From positions 20,564-84,563 of the forward strand of contig CAKPAZ010000003.1 of NCBI GenBank assembly GCA_934133195.1: a DNA stretch of 64,000 nucleotides, written 5' to 3'. A program made the translations under genes and the position numbers. Position 1 is the stretch's first letter; each line of letters begins with the position of its first letter. The stretch is from an uncultured Bacilli bacterium (GTDB lineage: Bacteria; Bacillota_I; Bacilli_A; ML615J-28; CAG-313). The notes beneath the pieces were generated by a model. It saw nothing but the letters and a program-made list of their open reading frames with translations, ran no database searches and was not told the origin of the DNA. Shown here one piece after another: positions 36,341-43,982 of this stretch.

Positions 36341-37035
36341 TAATAACCTCTTAGATATACATTTGTTATAAATTGTTCTAAGTATTCTTTATATTCGATA
36401 GCAGTTTCTTTTTTTACTTCATGAAAGCCTTTAGAAAGAGAAGAATCTCTTTCAACAAAATGTTGTAGATAGTAAGTTTTGGTTCCGTTAATTAAATCTT
36501 TGATTTCTTTAATACTATCAAAATCATGAAATTCTTTAACAAGGGTAGTTCTAAATTCATGATGAATATTAGATGTTTCTAAAATGTTAATGGTTTCTTT
36601 GATTTTTTCTAGAGGAACTTTATTTATTCCTGCTACCATACTATAGTTAGAAGTACCACTCTTGATGTCCATCGCAATGTAATCAACTAAGTGATTGTCG
36701 ATTAATTCTTTGACCATTTTAGGATTGGTACCATTGGTATCAAGTTTTATGACAAAACCTAAATCTTTAATTTTCTTTATATAATAAGGAAGTGATGCCA
36801 TTAGGGTTGGTTCCCCACCAGTGATGCAGACGGCTTCAATTATTTTTTTTCTACTAGTAAGGTAATCAATGATTTCGTTAAAATCAAGGGGTTTTTCGAC
36901 ATCATTATTTACAAGAGGGCCATTGTGACACCATGGACATCTGAAGTTGCAACCACTAGTAAATAGTGTACATGTAACATATCCTTCAAAATCTACAAGC
37001 GATATTTTTTCAATTCCAACAAATCCATCAATCAT
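36340..37035 (-). CDS. nrdG: Anaerobic ribonucleotide reductase activating protein, NrdG2 type (radical SAM)
   Basis: 231 residues. It uses SAM and a [4Fe-4S] cluster to install the glycyl radical on NrdD. The opening GFVGIEKISLVDFEGYVTC and the cluster motif CNFRCPWCHN (CxxxCxxC) match the longer NrdG2 group (TIGR02495-like), with ITGGEPT and IKLDTNG as later radical SAM motifs. The protein is longer than classical NrdG (~150-170). Its ATG overlaps the ispG stop (ATGA). The likely client is the nrdD at 19150, 15 kb away on the other strand. An activase for another glycyl-radical enzyme is the alternative. Confidence 0.85.
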   Translation of the reverse strand: MIDGFVGIEKISLVDFEGYVTCTLFTSGCNFRCPWCHNGPLVNNDVEKPLDFNEIIDYLTSRKKIIEAVCITGGEPTLMASLPYYIKKIKDLGFVIKLDTNGTNPKMVKELIDNHLVDYIAMDIKSGTSNYSMVAGINKVPLEKIKETINILETSNIHHEFRTTLVKEFHDFDSIKEIKDLINGTKTYYLQHFVERDSSLSKGFHEVKKETAIEYKEYLEQFITNVYLRGY

Positions 37036-38087
37036 TTTGTATTTATCATTTTCAAGATTTCTTCCTTTAAACAGTCGACAATCTTATCTTCAGGAATCTT
37101 CTTAATGATTTCTCCTTTCTTGAATAATACGCCACATCCATTTCCTCCTGCAATTCCAAGATCAGCTTCTCTTGCTTCCCCAGGACCATTGACTACACAT
37201 CCCATAATGGCGATGGTTAAGTTTTTGTTAATTGATTCACAAAAACTTTCAATTTCTTTTACGACGGGTTCCATATTATAGTTGGTTCTACCACAAGTAG
37301 GACAAACAATCAATCTTGGTTTTTGGTAAAGATGGCACATGGAAAGAATTTCTTTACATACAGGAATTTCATTTAAAGGTGATCCATGTAAAGATACTCT
37401 AATAGTGTTACCAATACCTTCAAAAAGAAGTGTACCAAGAACATAACTAGAAGCAATGGTTCCACTAAATGTGGTTCCCGATTCGGTAAGTCCAATATGG
37501 ATAGGATATGGGTAACGGGCTGCTAAAGCTCTATTTACTTCAATAGTTGATTCAATGTCAGTGGCTTTAATGGATAAAACTAAATCTTTAAAATCAAAAC
37601 TCTCCATAAGTTTTACTGCTCGGTCCATACTTTCTAAAAGTGCAAGTGTGGTAACATGATGATATTTTTCAAGTAAATCTTTTTCAAGAGATCCACTATT
37701 AATTCCAATACGAATAGGAACATGATACTCTTTACATTTATCTACTATTTGTTTAACTTTATCATCTGAACCGATGTTTCCAGGATTAATTCTAATTTTA
37801 TCAGCTCCACTTGTTATAGCAAGAATTGCGAGTTTATAATCAAAGTGGATGTCCGCAACAATTGGTATTCTAACTTGTTTTTTTATTTCTTTGATCGCAA
37901 GCGCATCTTCCTCATCAAGGACTGCTACTCTAACGATTTCACATCCTAGAAGTGTTAAATCATTAATTTGTTTAACCGTCTTTTCAATGTCTTTAGTTTT
38001 GGTGTTAGTCATTGATTGAATGACAACTTTATTAGATCCTCCAATTATGACATTTCCAACTTTTACTTTTATGGTATCAGATCTCAT
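37032..38087 (-). CDS. ispG: 4-hydroxy-3-methylbut-2-enyl diphosphate synthase IspG (GcpE)
   Basis: 351 residues. It is the sixth step of the MEP isoprenoid pathway, converting MEcPP to HMBPP in the cytoplasm. The N-terminal TIM barrel shows VVIQSMTNT, IVADIHFDYKLA and DKIRINPGN. The [4Fe-4S] ligands are CPTCGR and GCVVNGPGE at the C-terminus. The start is supported by AAGGATG upstream. An iron-sulfur enzyme shares its transcript with another, nrdG. Confidence 0.96.
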   Translation of the reverse strand: MRSDTIKVKVGNVIIGGSNKVVIQSMTNTKTKDIEKTVKQINDLTLLGCEIVRVAVLDEEDALAIKEIKKQVRIPIVADIHFDYKLAILAITSGADKIRINPGNIGSDDKVKQIVDKCKEYHVPIRIGINSGSLEKDLLEKYHHVTTLALLESMDRAVKLMESFDFKDLVLSIKATDIESTIEVNRALAARYPYPIHIGLTESGTTFSGTIASSYVLGTLLFEGIGNTIRVSLHGSPLNEIPVCKEILSMCHLYQKPRLIVCPTCGRTNYNMEPVVKEIESFCESINKNLTIAIMGCVVNGPGEAREADLGIAGGNGCGVLFKKGEIIKKIPEDKIVDCLKEEILKMINTK

Positions 38088-38111
38088 AATATCACATCCT
38101 TAAGTATAGTA

Positions 38112-38120
38112 ATTATAACA
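38112..38120 (-). promoter_or_regulatory. Extended -10 of the ispG-nrdG operon
   Basis: On the minus strand TGT-TATAAT. No good -35 is possible because the terminator of the upstream gene occupies that place. Confidence 0.55.
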
Positions 38121-38122
38121 TA

Positions 38123-38152
38123 AAATAAAGAAAAGAGCCCTTTGAAGGCTCT
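38123..38152 (-). terminator. Terminator of the HTH gene
   Basis: Read on the minus strand, AGAGCC and GGCTCT pair around a 7-base loop, followed by TTTCTTTATTTT. The stem includes the stop codon of the HTH gene. Confidence 0.82.
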
Positions 38153-38711
38153 ATTTATTACTTGAAGTAGTCTTTTTAGTAGTAGTTTTCTTAGTTGTTT
38201 TTTTCTCATCAGGATTTGGTAAAACTGATGTAGTTGCATTTTCAACTACCACTTTTTTCTTTTTAGTCTTTCTTTGTGGAGAACGAATGTGACCACGTCT
38301 TAAAAAGTTATAGATGGTGCTACGACTTGCTTGTACACCATATTGAGCTTGGACGATACGTGCAAACTCTGAAAAGTTAGTGCCACGATATTCACGGCGA
38401 TAAAGCTTACAAACAAATGTTGAAATTTCAGTATCATATGTATTGTATGGCTTGTAGTTTTTATTTTTATGGATTACTCCATCACGGCCTTCTTCAATTA
38501 CTTGACGTTTTAAGTTACGAACTTGACGAGTAGTGATACCTAGTTTTTTAGCAGCTTGAGTACCATTAATCTCACCTTCGAGTAATTTAGTGATAACTCT
38601 TAGTTTTTTACGTTCAGTTTTAGAAAGCTTTTTCTTAGGTTTTTCTTCGACTAAAGTGACAGTCCCATCAGGGTTTACTACTTCAACCATCTTTGGTTTT
38701 ACTATTGGCAT
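38151..38711 (-). CDS. Transposase-derived helix-turn-helix DNA-binding protein (ISNCY-like N-terminal domain only)
   Basis: 186 residues. Residues ~30-85 form an HTH (LSKTERKKLRVITKLLEG, TQAAKKLGITTRQVRNLK) followed by a GRDGVIHKNKNYKP segment, and ~95-145 a second helical domain (NFSEFARIVQAQYG, SRSTIYNFLRRGHIRSP). This order matches the DNA-binding N-terminus of ISNCY/IS481-like transposases. The catalytic DDE domain is absent; instead the protein ends in a Lys/Thr-rich tail (KKTTKKTTTKKTT). It has its own strong promoter, a palindrome between promoter and start, and a terminator, so it looks like a maintained gene rather than debris. Likely a nucleoid or transcription factor of transposon origin; the function is unknown. 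Confidence 0.7.
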   Translation of the reverse strand: MPIVKPKMVEVVNPDGTVTLVEEKPKKKLSKTERKKLRVITKLLEGEINGTQAAKKLGITTRQVRNLKRQVIEEGRDGVIHKNKNYKPYNTYDTEISTFVCKLYRREYRGTNFSEFARIVQAQYGVQASRSTIYNFLRRGHIRSPQRKTKKKKVVVENATTSVLPNPDEKKTTKKTTTKKTTSSNK

Positions 38712-38727
38712 AATATCAGTCCCTTTC

Positions 38728-38739
38728 TAACTATAGTTA
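38728..38739. promoter_or_regulatory. 12-bp palindrome between promoter and start of the HTH gene
   Basis: TAACTATAGTTA is a perfect palindrome lying just downstream of the -10 on the minus strand, a natural place for an autorepressor operator. Confidence 0.45.
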
Positions 38740-38767
38740 TTATACCAAATTTAGACAATCATTTCAA
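38739..38767 (-). promoter_or_regulatory. Promoter of the HTH gene
   Basis: On the minus strand -35 TTGAAA (plus 38762-38767), 17-bp spacer, -10 TATAAT (plus 38739-38744) with TGG in front. Confidence 0.85.
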
Positions 38768-39156
38768 GTGTTTTGATAGGAAATATTTGTGTGAATACGT
38801 TTTTATAATAAAAACAAAAGATAAAATTTAAACAAAAATATTTATAAAAAAATTAAAAAATATTGTAAAAATAAAACCTTTATTTGTTATAAAGGTGAAC
38901 AGATAAAAAATAATGGTTCTAATGTTTTCTATTTAATATTTAATAAATACCAAACTGACTACCTAACTTTTTAGGAAAAACGTAATGTAGTCCTCCTCTA
39001 TTTCCTTTCGATTAAAAATAGAAAATAGCAAAAGTTAAACATTTTTAATCACACGTTTTAATGTTTAATAAAATCCTCTCACTAACCACAAAAAACTCAC
39101 TTTCTTTTATGAATCATTAAATTTTATCGTTTATATACATTCACTCACAGTAAAAG
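38768..39156 (+). other. Non-coding AT-rich region with several hairpins; candidate non-coding RNA
   Basis: No convincing gene in about 520 bases between the HTH gene and the pseudouridine synthase. It contains an 8-bp hairpin (ACCTTTAT with ATAAAGGT, 38876-38896), a nested hairpin (GACTA with TAGTC, inner CCTAA with TTAGG, 38957-38992) and a pyrimidine-rich stretch with CCTCCTC right after it. A possible weak promoter (TTGTAA, 19-bp spacer, TATAAA at 38888-38893 with TG in front) and a strong terminator at 39157 would define a transcript of roughly 285 bases. No riboswitch class is recognised, and no DnaA boxes were seen. Confidence 0.35.
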
Positions 39157-39190
39157 GCATTATTCTAATTGAATAATGCTTTTTATTTTA
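39157..39190 (+). terminator. Orphan terminator in the non-coding region
   Basis: Perfect 9-bp stem (GCATTATTC with GAATAATGC), 5-base loop, then TTTTTATTTT. No annotated plus-strand gene precedes it, which is the main reason to suspect a non-coding RNA upstream. Confidence 0.8.
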
Positions 39191-39215
39191 TAAATAAACC
39201 TTTTAATGATATAAT
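39187..39215 (+). promoter_or_regulatory. Promoter of the pseudouridine synthase-metK-GH4-BadF operon
   Basis: -35 TTTATA (39187-39192), 17-bp spacer, -10 TATAAT (39210-39215) preceded by TGA. Confidence 0.7.
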
Positions 39216-39242
39216 AAGTAAGTAGTATGGGAGGTGTACACA

Positions 39243-39908
39243 TTGACCTACCAAGATTTAGAAGTCGTTTATGAAACTAATCACTTAATTGTAGTTGTAA
39301 AACCGGCAGGGATTTTATCCCAAAAAGATGTAACTAATGATCTTGATATGATGACTCTTGTTAAAGAATATTTAAAGAATAAATATCATAAACCAGGAGA
39401 TGTCTTTTTAGGCTTAGTTCATCGTCTTGACCGTATGACATCAGGATTGATGGTATTTGGTAAAACTTCAAAAGGGGCTAGTCGCCTTAGTGAACAAATC
39501 AGAAACCATGAATTCATTAAAAAGTATTTTACCGTCGTAGAAAATAAAGTAACAAAAGATGGAACGCTAACTAACAAAATGTCATATGATGAAAAAAACA
39601 AAAAAGCTTACCTTGATGAAAATGGTAAACTCGCGGTATTACACTATAAAGTCATAAAAAATGAATTTGGAGCCTTAGGCTTAAAGAACAATACTTTACT
39701 TGAAGTATTACTTGAAACGGGAAGACATCACCAAATTAGATTACAGATGTCAGCTTTTTCTCACCCACTTTTAGGTGATACCTTATATGGAAGTAAAGTA
39801 AAATGTAAAATCTTTTTACATGCTTACTACTTAAGCTTTAAAGACCCGGTAACTAAAGAAAAGCTAGAATTTATTAAATACCCTACATGGTATGAAAGGA
39901 GAAACTAA
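39243..39908 (+). CDS. RluA/RluD-family RNA pseudouridine synthase
   Basis: 221 residues. It isomerises uridine to pseudouridine in rRNA or tRNA. The catalytic motif is [15 protein letters not shown] with the nucleophilic Asp; [11 protein letters not shown] and [10 protein letters not shown] are later family motifs. There is no S4 domain, so it is a short form. The start is taken as TTG 39243, because GGGAGG (39229-39234) is eight bases upstream and overlaps the earlier in-frame GTG at 39234. metK starts one base after its stop. The specific target position cannot be told. Confidence 0.9.
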   Translation: MTYQDLEVVYETNHLIVVVKPAGILSQKDVTNDLDMMTLVKEYLKNKYHKPGDVFLGLVHRLDRMTSGLMVFGKTSKGASRLSEQIRNHEFIKKYFTVVENKVTKDGTLTNKMSYDEKNKKAYLDENGKLAVLHYKVIKNEFGALGLKNNTLLEVLLETGRHHQIRLQMSAFSHPLLGDTLYGSKVKCKIFLHAYYLSFKDPVTKEKLEFIKYPTWYERRN

Positions 39909-39909
39909 G

Positions 39910-41067
39910 ATGAAAGAATTTAAAGAAAGAAGAATATTTACCTCAGAATCGGTAACTGAAGGTCATCCTGATAAAGTATGCGACCAAATCGCTGATGCAA
40001 TTCTTGATGATTTACTATCAAAAGATAAACATGCGAAAGTAGCATGTGAAGTTGTCGCAACCACTGGTTTAGTCCTTGTTATGGGTGAAGTAACAACTAA
40101 TAGCTATGTTGATGTTCAAAAAATTGTCCGTGAGACTGTTGATAGAATAGGCTACAACCGTGGTAAGTTTGGCTTTGACGCTGAAAACCTAAGTGTGCTT
40201 GTTGCTTTAGATGAACAATCACCTGACATTGCGATGGGAGTAAGAGATGGTGAAGGTGCTGGTGACCAAGGTATTATGTTTGGTTATGCTTGTGATGAAA
40301 CAGAAGAATTAATGCCTCTTCCTATTATGCTTGCACATAAACTTGCGAAGAGATTAAGTGATGTAAGAAAGACTAACCATCCAAAAGAACTTCGTCCTGA
40401 TGGTAAAACTCAAGTATCAGTAGAATATGATGAAGAAGGAAATCCAGCAAGAATTGATGCTATCCTTGTTTCTACCCAACATGATGAAGATGTAACCATC
40501 GATTGGTTAAGAAATGTAATTACCGAAGAAGTAATCAAACCAGTAGTACCTGCTCACTTAATGGATGAAAATACTAAAATTTATGTTAATCCAACTGGTC
40601 GTTTTGTAATTGGTGGACCAAAGGGAGATTCTGGTTTAACTGGTCGTAAGATTATTGTTGACACCTATGGAGGTTATGCTCCTCATGGTGGTGGTTCCTT
40701 TAGTGGTAAGGACCCAACTAAAGTTGACAGAAGTGCAAGTTATGCTTTAAGATGGATTGCTAAAAACATGGTTGCAGCAGGATTTGCTAAAAAAATTCAA
40801 ATCCAAGTTTCTTATGGAATTGGTATGGCTGAACCTATCTCCATCTGTGTTGACACATTTGGAACTAGTGATTACTCTGAACATGAATTAATTAAAATAA
40901 TTCGTAAACATTTTGATTTAACCCCAAAAGGTATTATTGAAACTCTTGACCTACGTCGTCCTATCTACGAACAAACAGCCGCATACGGTCATTTTGGACG
41001 TAACGACTTAGACTTACCTTGGGAAAGACTAAATAAAGTAGAAGAATTAAAAAAGGAGATTAAATAA
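39910..41067 (+). CDS. metK: S-adenosylmethionine synthetase MetK
   Basis: 385 residues. It makes SAM from methionine and ATP. Signatures: [17 protein letters not shown] at the N-terminus, [12 protein letters not shown], and the Gly-rich [17 protein letters not shown] loop. ATG 39910 is chosen because AAAGGAG is eight bases upstream. No SAM riboswitch is visible ahead of it; it is expressed from the promoter of the preceding gene. Its TAA is immediately followed by the ATG of the GH4 gene. Confidence 0.97.
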   Translation: MKEFKERRIFTSESVTEGHPDKVCDQIADAILDDLLSKDKHAKVACEVVATTGLVLVMGEVTTNSYVDVQKIVRETVDRIGYNRGKFGFDAENLSVLVALDEQSPDIAMGVRDGEGAGDQGIMFGYACDETEELMPLPIMLAHKLAKRLSDVRKTNHPKELRPDGKTQVSVEYDEEGNPARIDAILVSTQHDEDVTIDWLRNVITEEVIKPVVPAHLMDENTKIYVNPTGRFVIGGPKGDSGLTGRKIIVDTYGGYAPHGGGSFSGKDPTKVDRSASYALRWIAKNMVAAGFAKKIQIQVSYGIGMAEPISICVDTFGTSDYSEHELIKIIRKHFDLTPKGIIETLDLRRPIYEQTAAYGHFGRNDLDLPWERLNKVEELKKEIK

Positions 41068-42360
41068 ATGAAGATTTGTATTATTGGATCAGGAAGTACT
41101 TATACACCTGAGCTTATTGAAGGTTTAATTAATAAAAGAGATTCCCTACCTGTTACGGAATTATACTTAATGGATATTGATGAAAGAAAGTTAAGAATCG
41201 TTGGTGGCTTATGTCAAAGAATGATTGAAGCCGCAAATCTTCCATGTAAAGTTGTAATGACAATGGATTATGAAGAAGCTTTAATCAATGCAGACTTTGT
41301 ACTTGCACAAATCCGTGTTGGTAAACTTCCTGCTCGTGTTAAAGATGAAAAGATTCCGCTTAAGTATAACTTAATTGGCCAAGAAACATGTGGTATTGGT
41401 GGTATGTTTAAAGGCTTAAGAACCATCCCTGCTTTAATTAAGATTGTTCACTTAATGGAAAAATGCTGTCCTGATGCATGGTTAATTAACTTCTCTAACC
41501 CATCTGGTATGATTGCTGAAGCTCTACTTAACTACACTAATGTTAAGATGATGGGATTATGTAACGTTCCAATCAACATGATTGATGGTATTAAACGCCA
41601 AATGAACTTACCTAATGCGGAAGTTGAATATTTTGGTCTTAACCACTTCACTTATGTAACTAAGATTATTGATAATGGTCATGATTACCTAGACGAAGCC
41701 ATCAAAAAAGGTGTAAACTCTGAAACAATGAAAAACATCCCTGCTAGTGGTTTCACTCCTGAAGATATCGCCGCAATCGGTGCTATTCCTTCTTGCTATC
41801 TTGAATACTACTACTTCAAAAATAGTAAACTTGAAAAACTTAAAGCTGCTCCTAAAACAAGAGGCGAAGTTTGTATGGAACTAGAAGAACAACTTCTTGC
41901 TTTATATGAAAATAGTGCATTACACACTAAACCAGAACAACTATCTAAACGTGGTGGTGCCAGATACTCAGAAGTTGCCATCTCTTTAGTTGACTCAATC
42001 TGGAATGATAAAAATGATATTCAAGTAGTTAACATCTTAAATCATGGTGCTCTTGATTTCTTAGCTGATGATGATGCCATTGAAATTAGAGCTTACATTG
42101 GTAAGAATGGTGCAACTCCAATTCCTGCTCATTTTGATAATGATCATATTAAAGAATATATCAAACAAGTAAAAGCTTATGAAAAACATGCGGTTAAAGC
42201 TGCTATCTATGGTGACCGTAATGAAGCATTACGTGCCCTTGTAATGAACCCTCTTGTTGGTGATTTAAAGACTGCCGAAGCATGTTTTGATGAATTACTA
42301 GAAGCTCATAAAGAATATTTACCACAATTCTTTGGTGAAAAGGTTGAGGTAAATAAGTAA
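41068..42360 (+). CDS. Glycoside hydrolase family 4 (6-phospho-glycosidase-like)
   Basis: 430 residues. GH4 enzymes cleave phosphorylated alpha- or beta-glucosides by an unusual NAD+- and Mn2+-dependent redox/elimination mechanism. The N-terminal Rossmann motif is IIGSGSTYTPELI. Later motifs are RVGKLPARVKDEKIPLKYNLIGQET, NFSNPSGM, GLCNVP (metal-binding Cys) and GLNHF (metal-binding His). It directly abuts metK upstream and the kinase downstream (TAA-ATG at both joints). Exact substrate is uncertain; 6-phospho-beta-glucosides are the commonest. Confidence 0.9.
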   Translation: MKICIIGSGSTYTPELIEGLINKRDSLPVTELYLMDIDERKLRIVGGLCQRMIEAANLPCKVVMTMDYEEALINADFVLAQIRVGKLPARVKDEKIPLKYNLIGQETCGIGGMFKGLRTIPALIKIVHLMEKCCPDAWLINFSNPSGMIAEALLNYTNVKMMGLCNVPINMIDGIKRQMNLPNAEVEYFGLNHFTYVTKIIDNGHDYLDEAIKKGVNSETMKNIPASGFTPEDIAAIGAIPSCYLEYYYFKNSKLEKLKAAPKTRGEVCMELEEQLLALYENSALHTKPEQLSKRGGARYSEVAISLVDSIWNDKNDIQVVNILNHGALDFLADDDAIEIRAYIGKNGATPIPAHFDNDHIKEYIKQVKAYEKHAVKAAIYGDRNEALRALVMNPLVGDLKTAEACFDELLEAHKEYLPQFFGEKVEVNK

Positions 42361-43353
42361 ATGAAGCTGTATATCTTAGGCGTTGATGGTGGAAACACCA
42401 AAACAGATTACCTATTATATGATACTTTAGGAAACTTTATCGATGGAATTAGAAGTGGAACTTGTAGTCATGAGGCTAAAGGCTTAGGCTTTAATGGAGC
42501 CTACCTTGTGATGAAAGAAAATATCGAAAACCTCCTTCAAAGAAATAATGTAAACATCGAAGATGTCAAAGGTGCTTGCTTTGGACTTGCGGGAGTAGAT
42601 GTTCCTTTTCAAAAGAAAGCTCTTGAAGAAATCGTTGAAAAAATTGGTTTTAAAAACTACATCGTTGTAAATGATGGCTTCCTAGGAATTAAAGCAGCCT
42701 CCCCTAATGGAACTGGTGTCTGCTCAATCAATGGTACTGGTACGGTTAATGTTGGAATCGACCATCATGGTAATGGTACCCAAGTAGGTGGCATTGGTTA
42801 TTTATCAGGTGATGAAGCTGGTGGATCATTCCTTGCGAGAAGAACCATCCAAGCAGCTTTTGACGCAAGCTATCGTTTTGGTGAAGAAACATCACTTGTT
42901 GATGATGTCTTCAAAATGTATGAAATAAACCATAAATCAGAACTTGCTGATGCTTTATTACAAAAACCAATTGATTCCACTTACCTTATTAAATGTCTAT
43001 GCAATAGAGCCAACGAAGGTGATAGTGTTGCTATCTCCATCTTAGAAACGGCTGGACATAATATGGCTCGTTCAACTGCTGGGGTTATTACTCATCTTGA
43101 TTTTGAAGAACCTGTTCATGTTATTCAAGCAGGTTCCGTATGGTCAAAAGCTACGGCGAATCATATGAATGATAAATTCAAAGATACCGTGTTAAAGTTA
43201 TCAAAACGTAATTGTAACTTTATCATTCTTAATGAACCTCCAGTTATGGGTGCTATCTTTTGGGCCTATGAACTCGCAAACAACACTCTTCCATCTGAAG
43301 AAGTAAAAGAAAATATCTTAAATAGTATAAAAGAATACCAAAAACAATTTTAA
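42361..43353 (+). CDS. BadF/BcrA-type ATPase, probable N-acetylglucosamine or amino-sugar kinase
   Basis: 330 residues of the ASKHA fold. The phosphate-1 loop is GVDGGNTKTDYLLYD, a second region GACFGLAGVD, phosphate-2 SINGTGTVNVGI, and GDEAGGSFLARR follows. Characterised members phosphorylate GlcNAc, GlcN or MurNAc at C6. The gene abuts the GH4 glycosidase, suggesting that the kinase supplies or handles 6-phospho-sugars for it. A terminator follows. Confidence 0.85.
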   Translation: MKLYILGVDGGNTKTDYLLYDTLGNFIDGIRSGTCSHEAKGLGFNGAYLVMKENIENLLQRNNVNIEDVKGACFGLAGVDVPFQKKALEEIVEKIGFKNYIVVNDGFLGIKAASPNGTGVCSINGTGTVNVGIDHHGNGTQVGGIGYLSGDEAGGSFLARRTIQAAFDASYRFGEETSLVDDVFKMYEINHKSELADALLQKPIDSTYLIKCLCNRANEGDSVAISILETAGHNMARSTAGVITHLDFEEPVHVIQAGSVWSKATANHMNDKFKDTVLKLSKRNCNFIILNEPPVMGAIFWAYELANNTLPSEEVKENILNSIKEYQKQF

Positions 43354-43356
43354 AAC

Positions 43357-43382
43357 AAGCCTATAGAAATATAGGCTTTTTA
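43357..43382 (+). terminator. Terminator of the metK-GH4-BadF operon
   Basis: Perfect 9-bp stem AAGCCTATA with TATAGGCTT, 4-base loop, then TT and AT-rich sequence. Confidence 0.82.
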
Positions 43383-43472
43383 AATAAAAACTAAAAAAAT
43401 TAAAAAATTTTTAAAAAATAAAATAAAATTACATTTTTTTGGGTTATGTATAGTGAAGAAAGGTAAATAGCT

Positions 43473-43982
43473 ATGAAAATCACCAAATCTTTAATTGAAA
43501 AACTAAAACAAAAAGACGAAGAAGCATTTGAACTAGTTTATAATGAATATGAAAAACTGATATACTACATTGCTTTTTCAATTACAAGAAACAAAGAAAA
43601 CGCGGAAGAAGTAGTCCAAGATACTTTCCTTAGAATGTTTAATTCTATTGATAATTATACAGATAAAGGAAAATTCAAAGAATGGCTTACCGAAATCGCC
43701 AGAAACATCAGTAAGAATAAAGTCACTAGAGATAAAGAAAAAAACACTATCTATGATGATGAAATCATTGGTAGTGCGAAGTCAGAAAAATCAAATATAG
43801 ATATTATTCTTACCATCGAGGGAATCTTAGAACCCCTTGAGGCTGATATTGTAATTCTAAGAATTGTTTATGATTTTTCATTTAAAGAAATTGCCAAGTA
43901 TGAGAATATGACAATTGGAAAAATCCAAAGTCTATATTACTCATCAGTAAAAAAATTAAAGAAGGGATTTATGTATGAGTAA
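43473..43982 (+). CDS. ECF-type sigma-70 factor
   Basis: 169 residues. Region 2 spans ~10-80 (DEEAFELVYNEYEKLIYY, NKENAEEVVQDTFLRMF, FKEWLTEIARN) and region 4 ~115-165 (LEPLEADIVILRIVYDFSFKEIA, IQSLYYSSVKKLKK). No region 3, which is the ECF layout. AGAAAGG is just upstream of the ATG. The coding end overlaps the membrane partner by eight bases. The promoter is unclear: a TATAGT at 43449-43454 has no fitting -35, so a self-directed ECF promoter is possible. Confidence 0.92.
   Translation: MKITKSLIEKLKQKDEEAFELVYNEYEKLIYYIAFSITRNKENAEEVVQDTFLRMFNSIDNYTDKGKFKEWLTEIARNISKNKVTRDKEKNTIYDDEIIGSAKSEKSNIDIILTIEGILEPLEADIVILRIVYDFSFKEIAKYENMTIGKIQSLYYSSVKKLKKGFMYE

Noticed and set aside
38712..39242. 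Replication origin in the AT-rich gap
   Set aside because: No DnaA-box clusters or dnaA/dnaN genes nearby; the region is better explained by promoters, a terminator and a possible RNA.
39157..39910. SAM riboswitch upstream of metK or its operon
   Set aside because: No S-box or SMK-type conserved core is visible; metK is an internal operon gene with a plain ribosome binding site.
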